Shown here one piece after another: positions 1 to 7,794 of a stretch of DNA of 34,309 nucleotides. The stretch covers positions 1-34,309 of the forward strand of contig JALELH010000017.1 of assembly GCA_022768865.1 (NCBI GenBank), given 5' to 3'. The notes under the pieces were generated by a model. The model was not told the DNA's origin and made no database searches. It saw nothing but the letters and a program-made list of their open reading frames with translations. The translations under genes were made by a program, and so were the position numbers. Source of the DNA: Spirochaetia bacterium. Its GTDB lineage: Bacteria > Spirochaetota > Spirochaetia > Treponematales > Treponemataceae. Numbering within the stretch: the first letter of the stretch is position 1; each line of letters starts with the position of its first letter.

Positions 1-30
1 GGCAGAACCAGGCCTGAAAAAAAGGCTTCC

Positions 31-56
31 GCACTACGTTTGTGCAGATTTTTTTT
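31..56 (+). terminator. Weak terminator-like hairpin at the window edge
   Basis: A short stem (GCAC at 31-34 with GTGC at 42-45, 7-nt loop) is followed by AGA and eight T residues. The stem is only 4 bp, so this may be chance. It could end a gene lying left of the window. Confidence 0.3.
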
Positions 57-79
57 CATTCCTGAACCTGCCTACGGCG

Positions 80-137
80 TCTATGCTCAATAAAATCAAT
101 ATATTTTCAAATTATTCTGAAACTCGACATTCGACCT
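80..137 (+). repeat. 58-bp dispersed block, copy 1
   Basis: This block matches 28511-28568 in the same orientation, with 49 of 58 positions identical by eye. It begins TCTATG, is AT-rich, and contains the shared core CAAATTATTCTGAAA. Both copies lie upstream of sugar-metabolism genes (hexokinase here, galM there) and both neighbour a copy of the 99-bp palindrome, here with 24 bp between them. It could be a shared regulatory block or the flank of a larger repeat. Confidence 0.7.
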
Positions 138-161
138 ATTATTATTTTTTTGAATGTGGAC

Positions 162-260
162 AAAGATGCTGAAAGAAAAAGAAAGCGGTAACCGAGGCAC
201 TCTGAAGGCTGCAGGCCTTCAATCGTGCCGAATTACCGCGCTTTTTCTGTAAGCAGCTTT
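162..260 (+). repeat. 99-bp palindromic element, copy 1
   Basis: Near-identical (96 of 99 positions by eye) to the reverse complement of 28395-28493. The element is itself a long imperfect inverted repeat: GCGGTAA pairs with TTACCGC, GGCAC with GTGCC, and TGAAGGC with GCCTTCA around a TGCA centre. The outer ends AAAGATGCT and AGCAGCTTT also pair imperfectly. A-rich sequence on the left and T-rich on the right would let the transcript act as a two-way intrinsic terminator. It has no coding capacity and resembles a REP/MITE-like repeat. Confidence 0.85.
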
Positions 261-288
261 GTCTCAATAAGACATTTATTCCTTTTAA

Positions 289-317
289 TTGAAAACGGGA
301 TATTTATATGGTATAAT
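289..317 (+). promoter_or_regulatory. Sigma-70-type promoter for hexokinase
   Basis: TTGAAA (289-294), a 17-nt spacer, then TATAAT (312-317). Transcription would start near 324, giving a leader of about 29 nt that holds the GGAG ribosome binding site at 343-346. Confidence 0.8.
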
Positions 318-352
318 TTCAATAAAACTTTCATTTTTTTATGGAGAACATT

Positions 353-1651
353 ATGAATAACTCAGTTGCTGCATTCTTAGGCAGACACAATTTTCCTGTT
401 CATCAGGACATTAACGGCGTTGTAAATGCCATGCTTCATGACTTTGACATGGGCCTTAAGGGTAAGAAAATCGGTTCTGAAATGATCCGCACTTTTACAA
501 CACCGCCTTCTCAGGCAGCAGCTGGAAAGTCAGTTATCGTAATTGATGCAGGCGGAACAAACTTCCGTTCTTGCCTTGTTTCTTTTGCAAATGACGGCAC
601 GCCTTCAATTACAAACCTTGAAAAAACAAAAATGCCTGGCATTGAACGTGAACTTTCCAAAAAGGAATTCTTTGACCAGATTGCCACAAATCTTGAACAC
701 CTAAAAGGCAAGTCTGCAAACATCGGTTTCTGTTTTTCTTATCCTGTTACAATCCTTGAAAACGGCGACGGTGTTTTAATCAACTTTACAAAGGAAGTTA
801 AGGCTCCGGAAGTAGAAGGCTGCACAATCGGTAAGGAACTTGCCGCTGCCCTTAAGGAACACGGCTGGAACGACAAGCTTAACATCACTTTGCTTAACGA
901 TACAGTTTCTGCATTGCTTGCAGGTGCTGCAAACCCGGACGAAGGCATGGAATATTCAAGCTACATCGGCTTTATTCTTGGTACAGGCATGAACGGTGCC
1001 TACATTCAGAAAGAAGATGCTGCATACCCTGGACTTAAGAGACAGATCATCAACTGCGAATGCGGCAAGTTCAACATGGTTGCAAGAAGCGACTTTGACT
1101 ATGCCTTTGACAAAAAGTCAGACAAGCCTGGCATGGGCATAATGGAAAAACTGTGTTCCGGTGCTTACCTTGGACCAGTTGCTTACGAAATGCTTACAGC
1201 AGCAGGCAAGGAAAAGCTTTTCTCTGATGCAGTTTCTGCTGCTTTTGCTGCCTTAGACGGCCTTACCACAATTGATGTTTCATGCTATTTGGCTGCACCT
1301 CATTCTGCAAACAACAAGCTTGGTGCCATGATTAAGGATGCCTGTGCAGAAGACCAGGAAATCCTTTTCCAGCTTATGGACGCCCTTGTAGAACGCTGTG
1401 CACGCATGGCTGCTTCCATACTTGCAGCATGTGCAATCAAGAGCGGGGAAGGCAGGGAAGCTGCAAAGCCAGTATGCATGCTCTGCAATGGTTCTACATT
1501 CTTCAAGCTTTACAAGGTTCAGAGCCGCGTAAAGGCATACCTTGAAGACGTTCTTGTAGTTCAGCGCGGCATTTACTTTGACATTATTGAACGCGAAAAC
1601 GACATAACCTTAGGAACTGCCATCGGCGGCCTTATTGAAAGAACCTGTTAA
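353..1651 (+). CDS. Hexokinase (eukaryote-like family)
   Basis: Predicted cytosolic hexokinase that phosphorylates glucose or another hexose at C6 using ATP, for entry to glycolysis. The 432-residue protein has the sugar-kinase ATPase fold: phosphate-1 motif DAGGTNFR (about residues 65-72), a sugar-binding segment FCFSYPVT, the catalytic region LNDTVSALLAG, and the phosphate-2-like motif ILGTGMNGAY. This pattern matches the large hexokinase family known from eukaryotes and found in spirochaetes, not the short bacterial glucokinases. An ATG at 341 is also in frame, but 353 is preferred because GGAG at 343-346 then sits 6 nt upstream. It has its own promoter and is followed after 59 nt by flbB with no visible terminator, so read-through into the flagellar genes is possible. 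Sugar specificity cannot be read from the sequence. Confidence 0.9.
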   Translation: MNNSVAAFLGRHNFPVHQDINGVVNAMLHDFDMGLKGKKIGSEMIRTFTTPPSQAAAGKSVIVIDAGGTNFRSCLVSFANDGTPSITNLEKTKMPGIERELSKKEFFDQIATNLEHLKGKSANIGFCFSYPVTILENGDGVLINFTKEVKAPEVEGCTIGKELAAALKEHGWNDKLNITLLNDTVSALLAGAANPDEGMEYSSYIGFILGTGMNGAYIQKEDAAYPGLKRQIINCECGKFNMVARSDFDYAFDKKSDKPGMGIMEKLCSGAYLGPVAYEMLTAAGKEKLFSDAVSAAFAALDGLTTIDVSCYLAAPHSANNKLGAMIKDACAEDQEILFQLMDALVERCARMAASILAACAIKSGEGREAAKPVCMLCNGSTFFKLYKVQSRVKAYLEDVLVVQRGIYFDIIERENDITLGTAIGGLIERTC

Positions 1652-1710
1652 GTTTTTAACTCAATAAACCGAAAATTAACTAAAGAAAGTATTTTCAGGT
1701 GGGGTAAAAA

Positions 1711-2343
1711 GTGTCTGGTGCAAAAGTTTTAGGAAAATCCATCCTTCTCATAATCCTTATAGTGATTCTTGTTTTGTTTGGAATGCTCTGGTTTGACTAT
1801 CTGGGTGTAATCCATGCAAAGAAAACTTTTGCACCTCTGTTTAAAATGGCAGGCCTTGCACCGCAGACTTCAGTTACTGCAGCAAGTTCCAAGGAGCTTG
1901 TAGAAGCAGACCTGGACAACGACCGCTTTGCAAAAAGGCTAGAAGCCCTGGACATACGTGCAGAAGAACTTTCCAAGCGAGAATCTGACGTTAAGCTTGC
2001 AGAAGATAACAATGCCCAGATAGCCCTTGAACTTGAAGACAAGGAAAAAACTTTAACGGAACGCGAAAAAACATTTAATAATTTAGTAAAAAAATACGAT
2101 GATAGAAGTGTAAACATTGAGCAAATTGTTGCAAACCTTAACGGTATGCCTCCTAGAAATGCCGTTGCAATTCTTGTGGCCATGGACGATCAGGACGTAA
2201 TAGACGTTCTGCGCAAGGCTGATGAAGTTGCCGCAGCACAGGGGGAAGCTTCAACTGTTGCTTACTGGCTGTCCCTTATGCCTGGCGAACGGGCTGCTGA
2301 AATCCAGCGCAAGATGGCCAACAAGCCTCTTTCTATCAACTAG
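1711..2343 (+). CDS. flbB: Periplasmic flagellar collar protein FlbB
   Basis: Spirochaete-specific flagellar protein; in Borrelia, FlbB forms the base of the periplasmic collar around the motor. The 210-residue protein has one N-terminal membrane segment (about residues 9-30), a charged coiled-coil region (about 65-140), and a C-terminal helical domain resembling the N domain of MgtE and the MotE/FliG middle-domain fold (LNGMPPRNAVAILVAMDD and following). The start is GTG with GGTGGGG about 5-6 nt upstream. It lies directly before fliK, as in Borrelia and Treponema. In those genomes fliJ and the fliF-G-H-I genes normally precede flbB; here hexokinase does. The assignment rests on topology plus gene order. 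Confidence 0.8.
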   Translation: MSGAKVLGKSILLIILIVILVLFGMLWFDYLGVIHAKKTFAPLFKMAGLAPQTSVTAASSKELVEADLDNDRFAKRLEALDIRAEELSKRESDVKLAEDNNAQIALELEDKEKTLTEREKTFNNLVKKYDDRSVNIEQIVANLNGMPPRNAVAILVAMDDQDVIDVLRKADEVAAAQGEASTVAYWLSLMPGERAAEIQRKMANKPLSIN

Positions 2344-2406
2344 AAAACAGTTATAATACGCTTAAAAGGCCTGCATTGCTTCCTTGTTTATTTTATGGAG
2401 GAACTG

Positions 2407-3912
2407 ATGCAGGCCTTGAATTTACAGCTTCTTGAAACACAGAATTCAAAAACACAGCCAAAGAATTTCTCTTTACAGAAAAACGAACCAAAGTCCGGCA
2501 TGTCTTTCCGCGACATGGTAAAAAGCATTGCTAAAAAAGACGTGCAGAAAAAGGAAAATACAGCAAGGCCTGTAAGTGCAAGGCATGCTGCTGCAGAAAC
2601 ACGCCAGGCAGATACTTTGCGCACTGCAGAACCTGAAAAGGCAGAAGCTACAGAAAACGAAGAAGTAATGCCGGAAGAAAAGATTGCAGAATCAGGCGAT
2701 AAAAATAATAAAATCCCTAAAGACCAGCAGGGCAGAATCGTTTCAGAAGAAACTGAAGCAGATAGCACTCTTAAAGCAGAAAATGCAGAAACTAAAATAA
2801 CTGCAGCAGAACTTGAAGCAATGCCTGCAGATTTTATTGTGCGTAATGACCTTATGCCTAAGGCAGAAGCCGTAGCGGTAAATACAGCAGAAGTTCCTGC
2901 AGAAGCTGTTGCTGTAAACGATGCAGAATATTCATTTTTAAAGACAAAGGCACCGTCAAATGATGATCCCCTTGCAATAATAGAAAATGCCGTTGAATAC
3001 GAAAGCGCTGACGACAAATTAATCAATGCGCAGAACCTTCTTGCAGAAAACCCGGAAGAATTTTTAGACGGCCGCCAGATTGCAAGCGAAAACGCAGAAG
3101 CATCAGAAGTAACTTTAGCCGCCTTTGGAAACCTTAGTCAGCAGGTAAACGGTGAAAGCACGCAGGAAACTAAAGGCCAGAATGCCTTTAACCTGGAAGT
3201 TGCAGATTCTGCATCAGAAGCAAAACCTGAAGCTACAAACCTGTTTAAGGATATTTTCACAGTTACGGATAACCGCAGCGTAGAAGAAAAGATTTCTGAA
3301 TTCAAGACAATGGTAAATGAAAAGTCAGAAACTTCACAGAATAACGAATTAAACCTGTCTTTAAGTTTATCAGAAAATGCTTCACAGAACATTCTTGCTT
3401 CTAACAGTCAGTCTGCCGGTGCTACGGGTTCTACATTCCAGGAAATGCTTACGCAGCAGGTACAGACCAACGTGCCTGATTTTGTTAAGGCCGGAAACAT
3501 TGTTTTGAGAGACAATAACCAGGGCTCAATCAACATGATTTTAAAGCCAGAAGCATTAGGAAACGTTAAGATAAATTTACAGGTTGCCGATAATGTAATT
3601 ACAGGTCAGATTACTGTACACAGCAAAGAAGCTTTTGAAGCTTTCAAGCAGAACATGGACAGTTTAAGGCAGGCTTTTCAGGACAGCGGTTATGAAAATG
3701 CCCAGTTAAACCTTAGTTTTGCAGACGGTTCTTCTTCCGGTGCTTTTGCACAGGGGGAACAGCAGCAGAGCAGCCAGCAGTTCTTTGCAAATAAAACATA
3801 CAGTAGTTATGCTGCCTCCGCTGATACTGATGACTACGGTGCAGAAACTGAAACGGCAGAAACATTTTCTTACGGAAATGGAACTGACAAGACAGTAAGC
3901 ATCGTAGCTTAA
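2407..3912 (+). CDS. fliK: Flagellar hook-length control protein FliK
   Basis: Secreted ruler that sets hook length and switches export specificity through FlhB. The protein is about 501 residues. The first two thirds is low complexity, rich in Ala, Glu and Asn, as is usual for FliK. The C-terminal domain is the conserved hook-length control fold: GSINMILKPEALGNVKINLQ followed by a helix (EAFEAFKQNMDSLRQAFQ) and a Gln/Ser-rich tail. An in-frame ATG at 2395 exists, but GGAGG at 2397-2401 is well spaced for the ATG at 2407, so that start is chosen. The neighbours flbB (43 nt to the inferred upstream ATG) and flgD (12 nt) match the spirochaete order; this is the gene called tap1 in T. pallidum. 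A sigma-28-like sequence lies inside it at 3567-3593. Confidence 0.85.
   Translation: MQALNLQLLETQNSKTQPKNFSLQKNEPKSGMSFRDMVKSIAKKDVQKKENTARPVSARHAAAETRQADTLRTAEPEKAEATENEEVMPEEKIAESGDKNNKIPKDQQGRIVSEETEADSTLKAENAETKITAAELEAMPADFIVRNDLMPKAEAVAVNTAEVPAEAVAVNDAEYSFLKTKAPSNDDPLAIIENAVEYESADDKLINAQNLLAENPEEFLDGRQIASENAEASEVTLAAFGNLSQQVNGESTQETKGQNAFNLEVADSASEAKPEATNLFKDIFTVTDNRSVEEKISEFKTMVNEKSETSQNNELNLSLSLSENASQNILASNSQSAGATGSTFQEMLTQQVQTNVPDFVKAGNIVLRDNNQGSINMILKPEALGNVKINLQVADNVITGQITVHSKEAFEAFKQNMDSLRQAFQDSGYENAQLNLSFADGSSSGAFAQGEQQQSSQQFFANKTYSSYAASADTDDYGAETETAETFSYGNGTDKTVSIVA
3567..3593 (+). promoter_or_regulatory. Possible intragenic sigma-28 promoter in fliK
   Basis: TAAG (3567-3570), exactly 15 nt, then a perfect GCCGATAA (3586-3593). 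The flagellar consensus is TAAA-N15-GCCGATAA. It lies about 330 nt before flgD, within a conserved part of the FliK coding sequence, so chance from codon constraint is a real alternative. Confidence 0.3.
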
Positions 3913-3924
3913 AAGGGGAAAAAG

Positions 3925-4374
3925 ATGGAACAGGTTCAGTTGAATTCAAAATTAAGTGCACAGGAAATGGCTGCACTTAACATGCAGGTTGATTCGTTCA
4001 ACAAGTCTTTAGTTGTAGAAGGACGCAAACCGTCACACGAACTTGGCAAGGACGACTTCCTTAAGCTTCTGATTACACAGCTTTCACATCAGGATCCTAC
4101 AAAGCCTACAGACAACACACAGATGATTGCACAGATGGCACAGTTCAGCTCACTGGAACAGATGACAAACATGAACCAGGAATTTGCAAAGATGAACCAG
4201 ATGCTTGTTTCTTCACAGGGTGTTAATACAATCGGAAAAACTGTCGATATTGCTATAGGCGACACTTCAACAACTGGTGTTGTAGAAGCCGTTACTTACG
4301 GTCAGAATCCGCAGGTGCGCGTAGGCAACATGTATTACGACATGAAGCAGATTACAGCCGTTTACGGCGACTAA
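3925..4374 (+). CDS. flgD: Flagellar hook assembly protein FlgD
   Basis: Hook scaffold (cap) that guides assembly of FlgE subunits and is not kept in the finished hook. At 149 residues it is short, lacking the Fn3/Tudor C-terminal domains of enteric FlgD, as is usual for spirochaete versions. The diagnostic segment DDFLKLLITQLSHQDPTKP is followed by QMIAQMAQFSSLEQM, the FlgD N-terminal motif. AAAAGGGG lies just upstream of the ATG. It follows fliK by 12 nt and precedes flgE by 78 nt. Confidence 0.95.
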   Translation: MEQVQLNSKLSAQEMAALNMQVDSFNKSLVVEGRKPSHELGKDDFLKLLITQLSHQDPTKPTDNTQMIAQMAQFSSLEQMTNMNQEFAKMNQMLVSSQGVNTIGKTVDIAIGDTSTTGVVEAVTYGQNPQVRVGNMYYDMKQITAVYGD

Positions 4375-4452
4375 TTTTGGTATTAAGGCCTGCAGTTTGC
4401 CGGCCTGGATATATTGGGTAAATAAAAACAAAAATCAAAAGAGGGTATCTTT

Positions 4453-5844
4453 ATGATGAGATCATTGTATGCAGGTGTTTCAGGTTTACAGAATCACCAG
4501 ACAAAAATGGATGTTATTGGAAACAACATTTCCAACGTTAACACATACGGTTTTAAAAAAGGCCGTGCAACTTTTCAGGACATGATCAGCCAGCAGCTTA
4601 GTGGTGCTGCACGTCCGACAGAAGAAGTAGGTGGCGTAAACCCTAAAGAAGTCGGACTTGGTATGAGTGTTGCAACTATCGACACAATTTTTACACAGGG
4701 AAATTTACAGACAACTGGTAACGGTACAGACCTTGCCATTCAGGGCAACGGTTTCTTTGTAATGAAGAACGGAGACCAGACTTATTATACACGCGCCGGT
4801 GTTTTCGGCACAGATTCCAACGGAACTTTGGTTAATCCTGCCAACGGAATGAGGGTTCAGGGATGGATGGCAGAAGATGTAAACGGCCGCCAGATTGTGC
4901 GCACTTCTTCTACACCAACAGACCTTGTTATTCCTGTAGGACAGAAAGACCCGCCAAAGGCAACAGAAAACGTTAAGTATTTCTGCAACTTAAACAAGAA
5001 TACACCGGAAATTCCGGAAAACCCTACTGCAGACCAGGTTATTGAAGGCACCTGGCAGACAGAAATCAACATTTACGATACATACGGCAATGCACACCAG
5101 GTTCAGATGAACTTTGCAAAGGTTCCTGGCAACCCTAACCAGTGGCAGGTTACAGTAAACGTAGATCCGGATAATGCTGACTTTACACAGACAAGAATCG
5201 GTTTCGGCGGAACAGACGGAATGGAAAATACATACATCCTTAACTTTGACAACACAGGCAAGCTTGCTTCCGTAACAGACAGCGCAGGCAACCAGTCAAA
5301 CCCGGAAGGAGAAATTGTTCTTCAGGCATCTTACACAGTTGCTGATTCCAATGCAGATGCAGACGGAAACCCTTACCGCCAGTCATTCAACCTTAACCTT
5401 GGAACAATCGGTTCCATGGAAAACACAATTACACAGGCTGCTTCCAAGTCTACTACAAAGGCTAACTATCAGGACGGTTACAAGCTTGGCTATCTTGACA
5501 ACTTTAAGATTGACCAGAGCGGCGTAATTACAGGTGTTTATTCCAACGGTTCAGTAAGGACTATCGGTCAGGTTGCCATGGCTTCCTTTACAAACCAGGG
5601 CGGTCTTGAAAAGAAGGGCGACAACACTTATGCAGAAAGCATTAACTCCGGCATGGCCAACATCGGAGAAAGTTCTACACAGGGCAAGGGCAAGATTCTG
5701 GCCGGAACCCTTGAAATGTCTAACGTTGACCTTACTGAACAGCTTACGGACATGATTGTTACACAGCGTGGTTTTGAATCTAACGCCAAGACTATCCAGA
5801 CAGGAGACAGCATGCTTGAAACTGTCCTTGGCTTGAAGCGCTAG
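4453..5844 (+). CDS. flgE: Flagellar hook protein FlgE
   Basis: Structural subunit of the hook joining the motor to the periplasmic filament. The 463-residue protein starts with the rod/hook motif [16 protein letters not shown] and [15 protein letters not shown], and ends with the paired motif [20 protein letters not shown]. Numbering from the first Met, Lys165 (in PVGQK) and Cys178 (in KYFC) fall exactly at the positions reported to form the inter-subunit lysinoalanine cross-link in T. denticola. The ribosome binding site GAGGG is at 4441-4445. A strong terminator follows at 5898-5934, so in this genome the flgE transcript probably ends here and does not continue into flbD. Confidence 0.97.
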   Translation: MMRSLYAGVSGLQNHQTKMDVIGNNISNVNTYGFKKGRATFQDMISQQLSGAARPTEEVGGVNPKEVGLGMSVATIDTIFTQGNLQTTGNGTDLAIQGNGFFVMKNGDQTYYTRAGVFGTDSNGTLVNPANGMRVQGWMAEDVNGRQIVRTSSTPTDLVIPVGQKDPPKATENVKYFCNLNKNTPEIPENPTADQVIEGTWQTEINIYDTYGNAHQVQMNFAKVPGNPNQWQVTVNVDPDNADFTQTRIGFGGTDGMENTYILNFDNTGKLASVTDSAGNQSNPEGEIVLQASYTVADSNADADGNPYRQSFNLNLGTIGSMENTITQAASKSTTKANYQDGYKLGYLDNFKIDQSGVITGVYSNGSVRTIGQVAMASFTNQGGLEKKGDNTYAESINSGMANIGESSTQGKGKILAGTLEMSNVDLTEQLTDMIVTQRGFESNAKTIQTGDSMLETVLGLKR

Positions 5845-5897
5845 TAATTTACGACTAAATAATAGTATCAACTGTTTTTAGATATACCCAACCTTTG

Positions 5898-5934
5898 CCG
5901 CACGGATGAACCCTCGTCCGTGCGGTATTTTTTT
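5898..5934 (+). terminator. Intrinsic terminator after flgE
   Basis: Perfect 9-bp stem (CCGCACGGA at 5898-5906 with TCCGTGCGG at 5917-5925), 10-nt loop, then TA and seven T residues. It separates the hook genes from the inserted higBA block. Confidence 0.9.
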
Positions 5935-5944
5935 AGCTGCTTAA

Positions 5945-6262
5945 TCAGGCATAATCGCACATTTTTATTGTTTCAAATTCGGATTTATGGTTATTTTCTT
6001 CCTCTTCTAAGTCATAAAGATTTTGTAGATTAAGCCAGAATTCTGCTGTTGTGCCGAAAAATCTGGAAAAGCGGATTGCAGTATCAGCAGTGATTGAACG
6101 ATTTCCATGAATGATTTCAGAGATACGGGTCTGTGGAATATTTATTTCCTTTGCCAGACGGTAAGCTGAAATATCCATTGGAACCAGGAATTCTTCCTTT
6201 AGAACTTCACCGGGATGAATATTCGGGAGCTTTTCATCAGTGGTAATCTGTGATTCTGACAT
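5945..6262 (-). CDS. higA: HigA-family antitoxin (HTH)
   Basis: Predicted antitoxin and autorepressor of a type II toxin-antitoxin pair. The 105-residue protein contains the HigA-family opening NIHPGEVLKEEF, then a helix-turn-helix (about residues 33-55, SAYRLAKEINIPQTRISEII), then the family signature RFFGTTAEFWLNLQ. An upstream in-frame ATG at 6283 would add 7 residues, but GGAGG (complement of 6271-6275) sits 8 nt before the ATG at 6262, so that start is preferred. The start overlaps the end of higB by 26 nt, suggesting translational coupling. The toxin-first order is typical of higBA. It lies opposite to the flagellar genes between flgE and rpoZ. Confidence 0.88.
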   Translation of the reverse strand: MSESQITTDEKLPNIHPGEVLKEEFLVPMDISAYRLAKEINIPQTRISEIIHGNRSITADTAIRFSRFFGTTAEFWLNLQNLYDLEEEENNHKSEFETIKMCDYA

Positions 6263-6518
6263 TGTCTGCACCTCCATTTTCAAAACTAAAAACTATTCTC
6301 CACTGGTTATTTATGCGGATTGACCAGTATCCTGCAAGATTTCCAATCAGCTGTTCAAGACAGTTTCCTGGTGGAATTCTCAAATCCTTAACTTCTTTTG
6401 CAGCTGCATTCATTCGGAGCTTTCGTCTTGCAACATTATGGATTGCCGGTGGAAGCTTTTTACTTCTAAATCCGTTGTATATCAATTCTGTTTCAGAATC
6501 TCCAAATGAATTTATCAT
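6237..6518 (-). CDS. higB: HigB-family toxin (RelE-like mRNA interferase)
   Basis: Predicted ribosome-dependent endoribonuclease toxin paired with HigA. The 93-residue length is right for the family, and it shows the HigB landmarks NGFRSKKLP near the start, IPPGNCLEQL in the middle, and the catalytic-face segment YWSIRINNQWRIVFSFE, ending with a DYH motif. It is the first gene of the pair. No ribosome binding site is visible: the ATG lies only 6 nt after a good -10 box, so its mRNA may be leaderless. No truncation is seen, so the module looks intact. Confidence 0.88.
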   Translation of the reverse strand: MINSFGDSETELIYNGFRSKKLPPAIHNVARRKLRMNAAAKEVKDLRIPPGNCLEQLIGNLAGYWSIRINNQWRIVFSFENGGADNVRITDYH

Positions 6519-6524
6519 ATTAAA

Positions 6525-6553
6525 ATACTAACGCTGCACAGAAGTATTGTCAA
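6525..6553 (-). promoter_or_regulatory. higBA promoter
   Basis: Reading leftward: TTGACA (complement of 6548-6553), 17-nt spacer, TAGTAT (complement of 6525-6530). The predicted start of transcription falls at or next to the higB ATG. The spacer and its flank carry a direct repeat (AAGTATT twice, + strand 6543-6560), a candidate HigA operator. Confidence 0.75.
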
Positions 6554-6568
6554 GTATTTCATTTCCTA

Positions 6569-6597
6569 TTGAACAACTGAATAATACAATGTATAAT
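6569..6597 (+). promoter_or_regulatory. rpoZ-miaA promoter
   Basis: TTGAAC (6569-6574), 17-nt spacer, perfect TATAAT (6592-6597), and then GAGGGG before the rpoZ ATG. It is divergent from the higBA promoter, with the two -35 boxes only 15 bp apart. Confidence 0.82.
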
Positions 6598-6624
6598 GGG
6601 CTACTAAAATAGAGGGGTGTACAG

Positions 6625-6846
6625 ATGATTTTCCCATTAGAAGAACTTTCAAAATTCAAGGGCGGAATGTATGGAATTACTGTGGCTGCAAGCCGCCGTG
6701 CTTACCAGCTTGCCAAACTTGCCATGTATAATGATCCTGATGTTGCCAGTTTAGTTGATGACAACGACGGTAAGGTTGTAAGCCTTGCTGCACGCCAGCT
6801 TTTTACAGGCGAAGTTAAGTATCAGATTGAACAGAAGAAAAACTAG
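6625..6846 (+). CDS. rpoZ: RNA polymerase omega subunit
   Basis: Small subunit that binds the beta-prime C-terminus and helps assemble RNA polymerase. The 73-residue protein has the omega pattern: a short N-terminal strand (PLEEL), GGMYGITVAASRRAYQLAK (the conserved helix with paired arginines), then a helix containing VVSLAARQLFTGEVKY. It is slightly shorter than the E. coli protein. It has a strong promoter and a GAGGGG ribosome binding site. It sits 3 nt before miaA. The pair is housekeeping and has no known flagellar role, so its position inside the flagellar locus looks like a rearrangement. Confidence 0.85.
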   Translation: MIFPLEELSKFKGGMYGITVAASRRAYQLAKLAMYNDPDVASLVDDNDGKVVSLAARQLFTGEVKYQIEQKKN

Positions 6847-6849
6847 TTT

Positions 6850-7794
6850 ATGTCTGGGGATGTAAAAATACCCGTAATCGTTATTTTTGCACCGACAGCT
6901 ACCGGAAAGACTGCCCTTACTGTAGATTTATTTGGCAAGGACAGTCTTTTTAGTTTTAAAGAAAGGGCAGAAATAATCAGCTGCGACAGTCAGGCGGTTT
7001 ACAGATACTTTGACATAGGCACTGCCAAGCCTACGGCAGAAGAAAGAAGCCTTGTTCCTTATCACCTTGTAGATTTTGCAGACCCGGAAGTTCAGTTTGG
7101 CCTTGGCGACTTTATGGAAAGGGCAGACTGTCTTTGTTCGGAAATATGGTCCAGAAATAAAATCCCCGTTTTATGCGGCGGCACAGGCTTTTATGTCCGC
7201 AACTTTATTTTAGGTTCCCCAAAAACACCGGAAAGCAAGCCGGAAGTCCGCATTCAGATAAAGGAAAAACTTGCCCAGCTAGGAAAAGAATCCCTTTATG
7301 CAGAACTAAAAATCCTAGACCCTGCCAGTGCGGCAAAAATCAACATAAATGACGAATACAGAATCTGCCGTGCCTTAGAAGTGTTTTACACCTGCGGAAA
7401 GCCCTTAAGTTCCTTTGCCCTGCCCAAAGAGCCAAGAAGCCGGTATAAGTTCCTTACCCTGATTTTAGAGCGCAGCAAGGAAGAACTTTATGAAAGGATA
7501 GATTTGCGTGTAGAAAAGATGTTTGCACAGGGGCTGCCGCAAGAAATAGAAAAACTGAAAGCCATGGGCTATACAAAGGAAACCCCTGCTATGAAGGCCA
7601 TAGGCTACAGTGAATTTTTTATTGAAGGGCTTTCCTTAGAACAGATAAAGGAAAAGATAAAGAACGACAGCCATCATTACGCAAAAAAGCAGTATACCTT
7701 TATGCGCGGCATTCCTGATGCCATAACAGTAGATGCAGAAGACATAAATACAATTGCAGAACTTGTAGGTAACTTTATTTCAAAAGAGTTATGA
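6850..7794 (+). CDS. miaA: tRNA dimethylallyltransferase
   Basis: Cytosolic enzyme that transfers a dimethylallyl group to the N6 of A37 in tRNAs reading UNN codons. The 314-residue protein has the P-loop APTATGKT (residues 14-21), the substrate-binding CDSQAVYRYFDIGTAKP (45-61), and CGGTGFYVRNF in place of the usual GGTGLY/FYL motif. The P-loop starts with Ala where most homologues have Gly. The C-terminal part contains MKAIGYSEF and HHYAKKQYTFMR, the family's tRNA-binding residues. No clear ribosome binding site is seen; translation may be coupled to rpoZ 3 nt upstream. Its last 20 nt overlap the end of the convergent histidine kinase gene. Confidence 0.95.
   Translation: MSGDVKIPVIVIFAPTATGKTALTVDLFGKDSLFSFKERAEIISCDSQAVYRYFDIGTAKPTAEERSLVPYHLVDFADPEVQFGLGDFMERADCLCSEIWSRNKIPVLCGGTGFYVRNFILGSPKTPESKPEVRIQIKEKLAQLGKESLYAELKILDPASAAKININDEYRICRALEVFYTCGKPLSSFALPKEPRSRYKFLTLILERSKEELYERIDLRVEKMFAQGLPQEIEKLKAMGYTKETPAMKAIGYSEFFIEGLSLEQIKEKIKNDSHHYAKKQYTFMRGIPDAITVDAEDINTIAELVGNFISKEL

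Larger units (their letters stand above)
1..352. other. Non-coding leader upstream of hexokinase
   Basis: No convincing gene is seen here. From left to right it holds a weak terminator-like hairpin (31-56), a 58-bp block also found upstream of galM (80-137), a 99-bp palindromic element (162-260), and a clear housekeeping promoter (289-317) followed by a ribosome binding site for hexokinase. Confidence 0.75.

Noticed and set aside
2352..2357. TATAAT before fliK as a promoter
   Set aside because: No acceptable -35 box at 16-18 nt; the region encodes the end of FlbB.
2388..3026. Leftward 212-codon open frame opposite fliK
   Set aside because: Its Ser/Ala/Phe-rich composition is the complement of the Glu/Ala-rich FliK coding sequence. 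No start signals.
6250..6531. Rightward 93-codon open frame
   Set aside because: Antisense shadow of higB, which has clear toxin family motifs and a good promoter.
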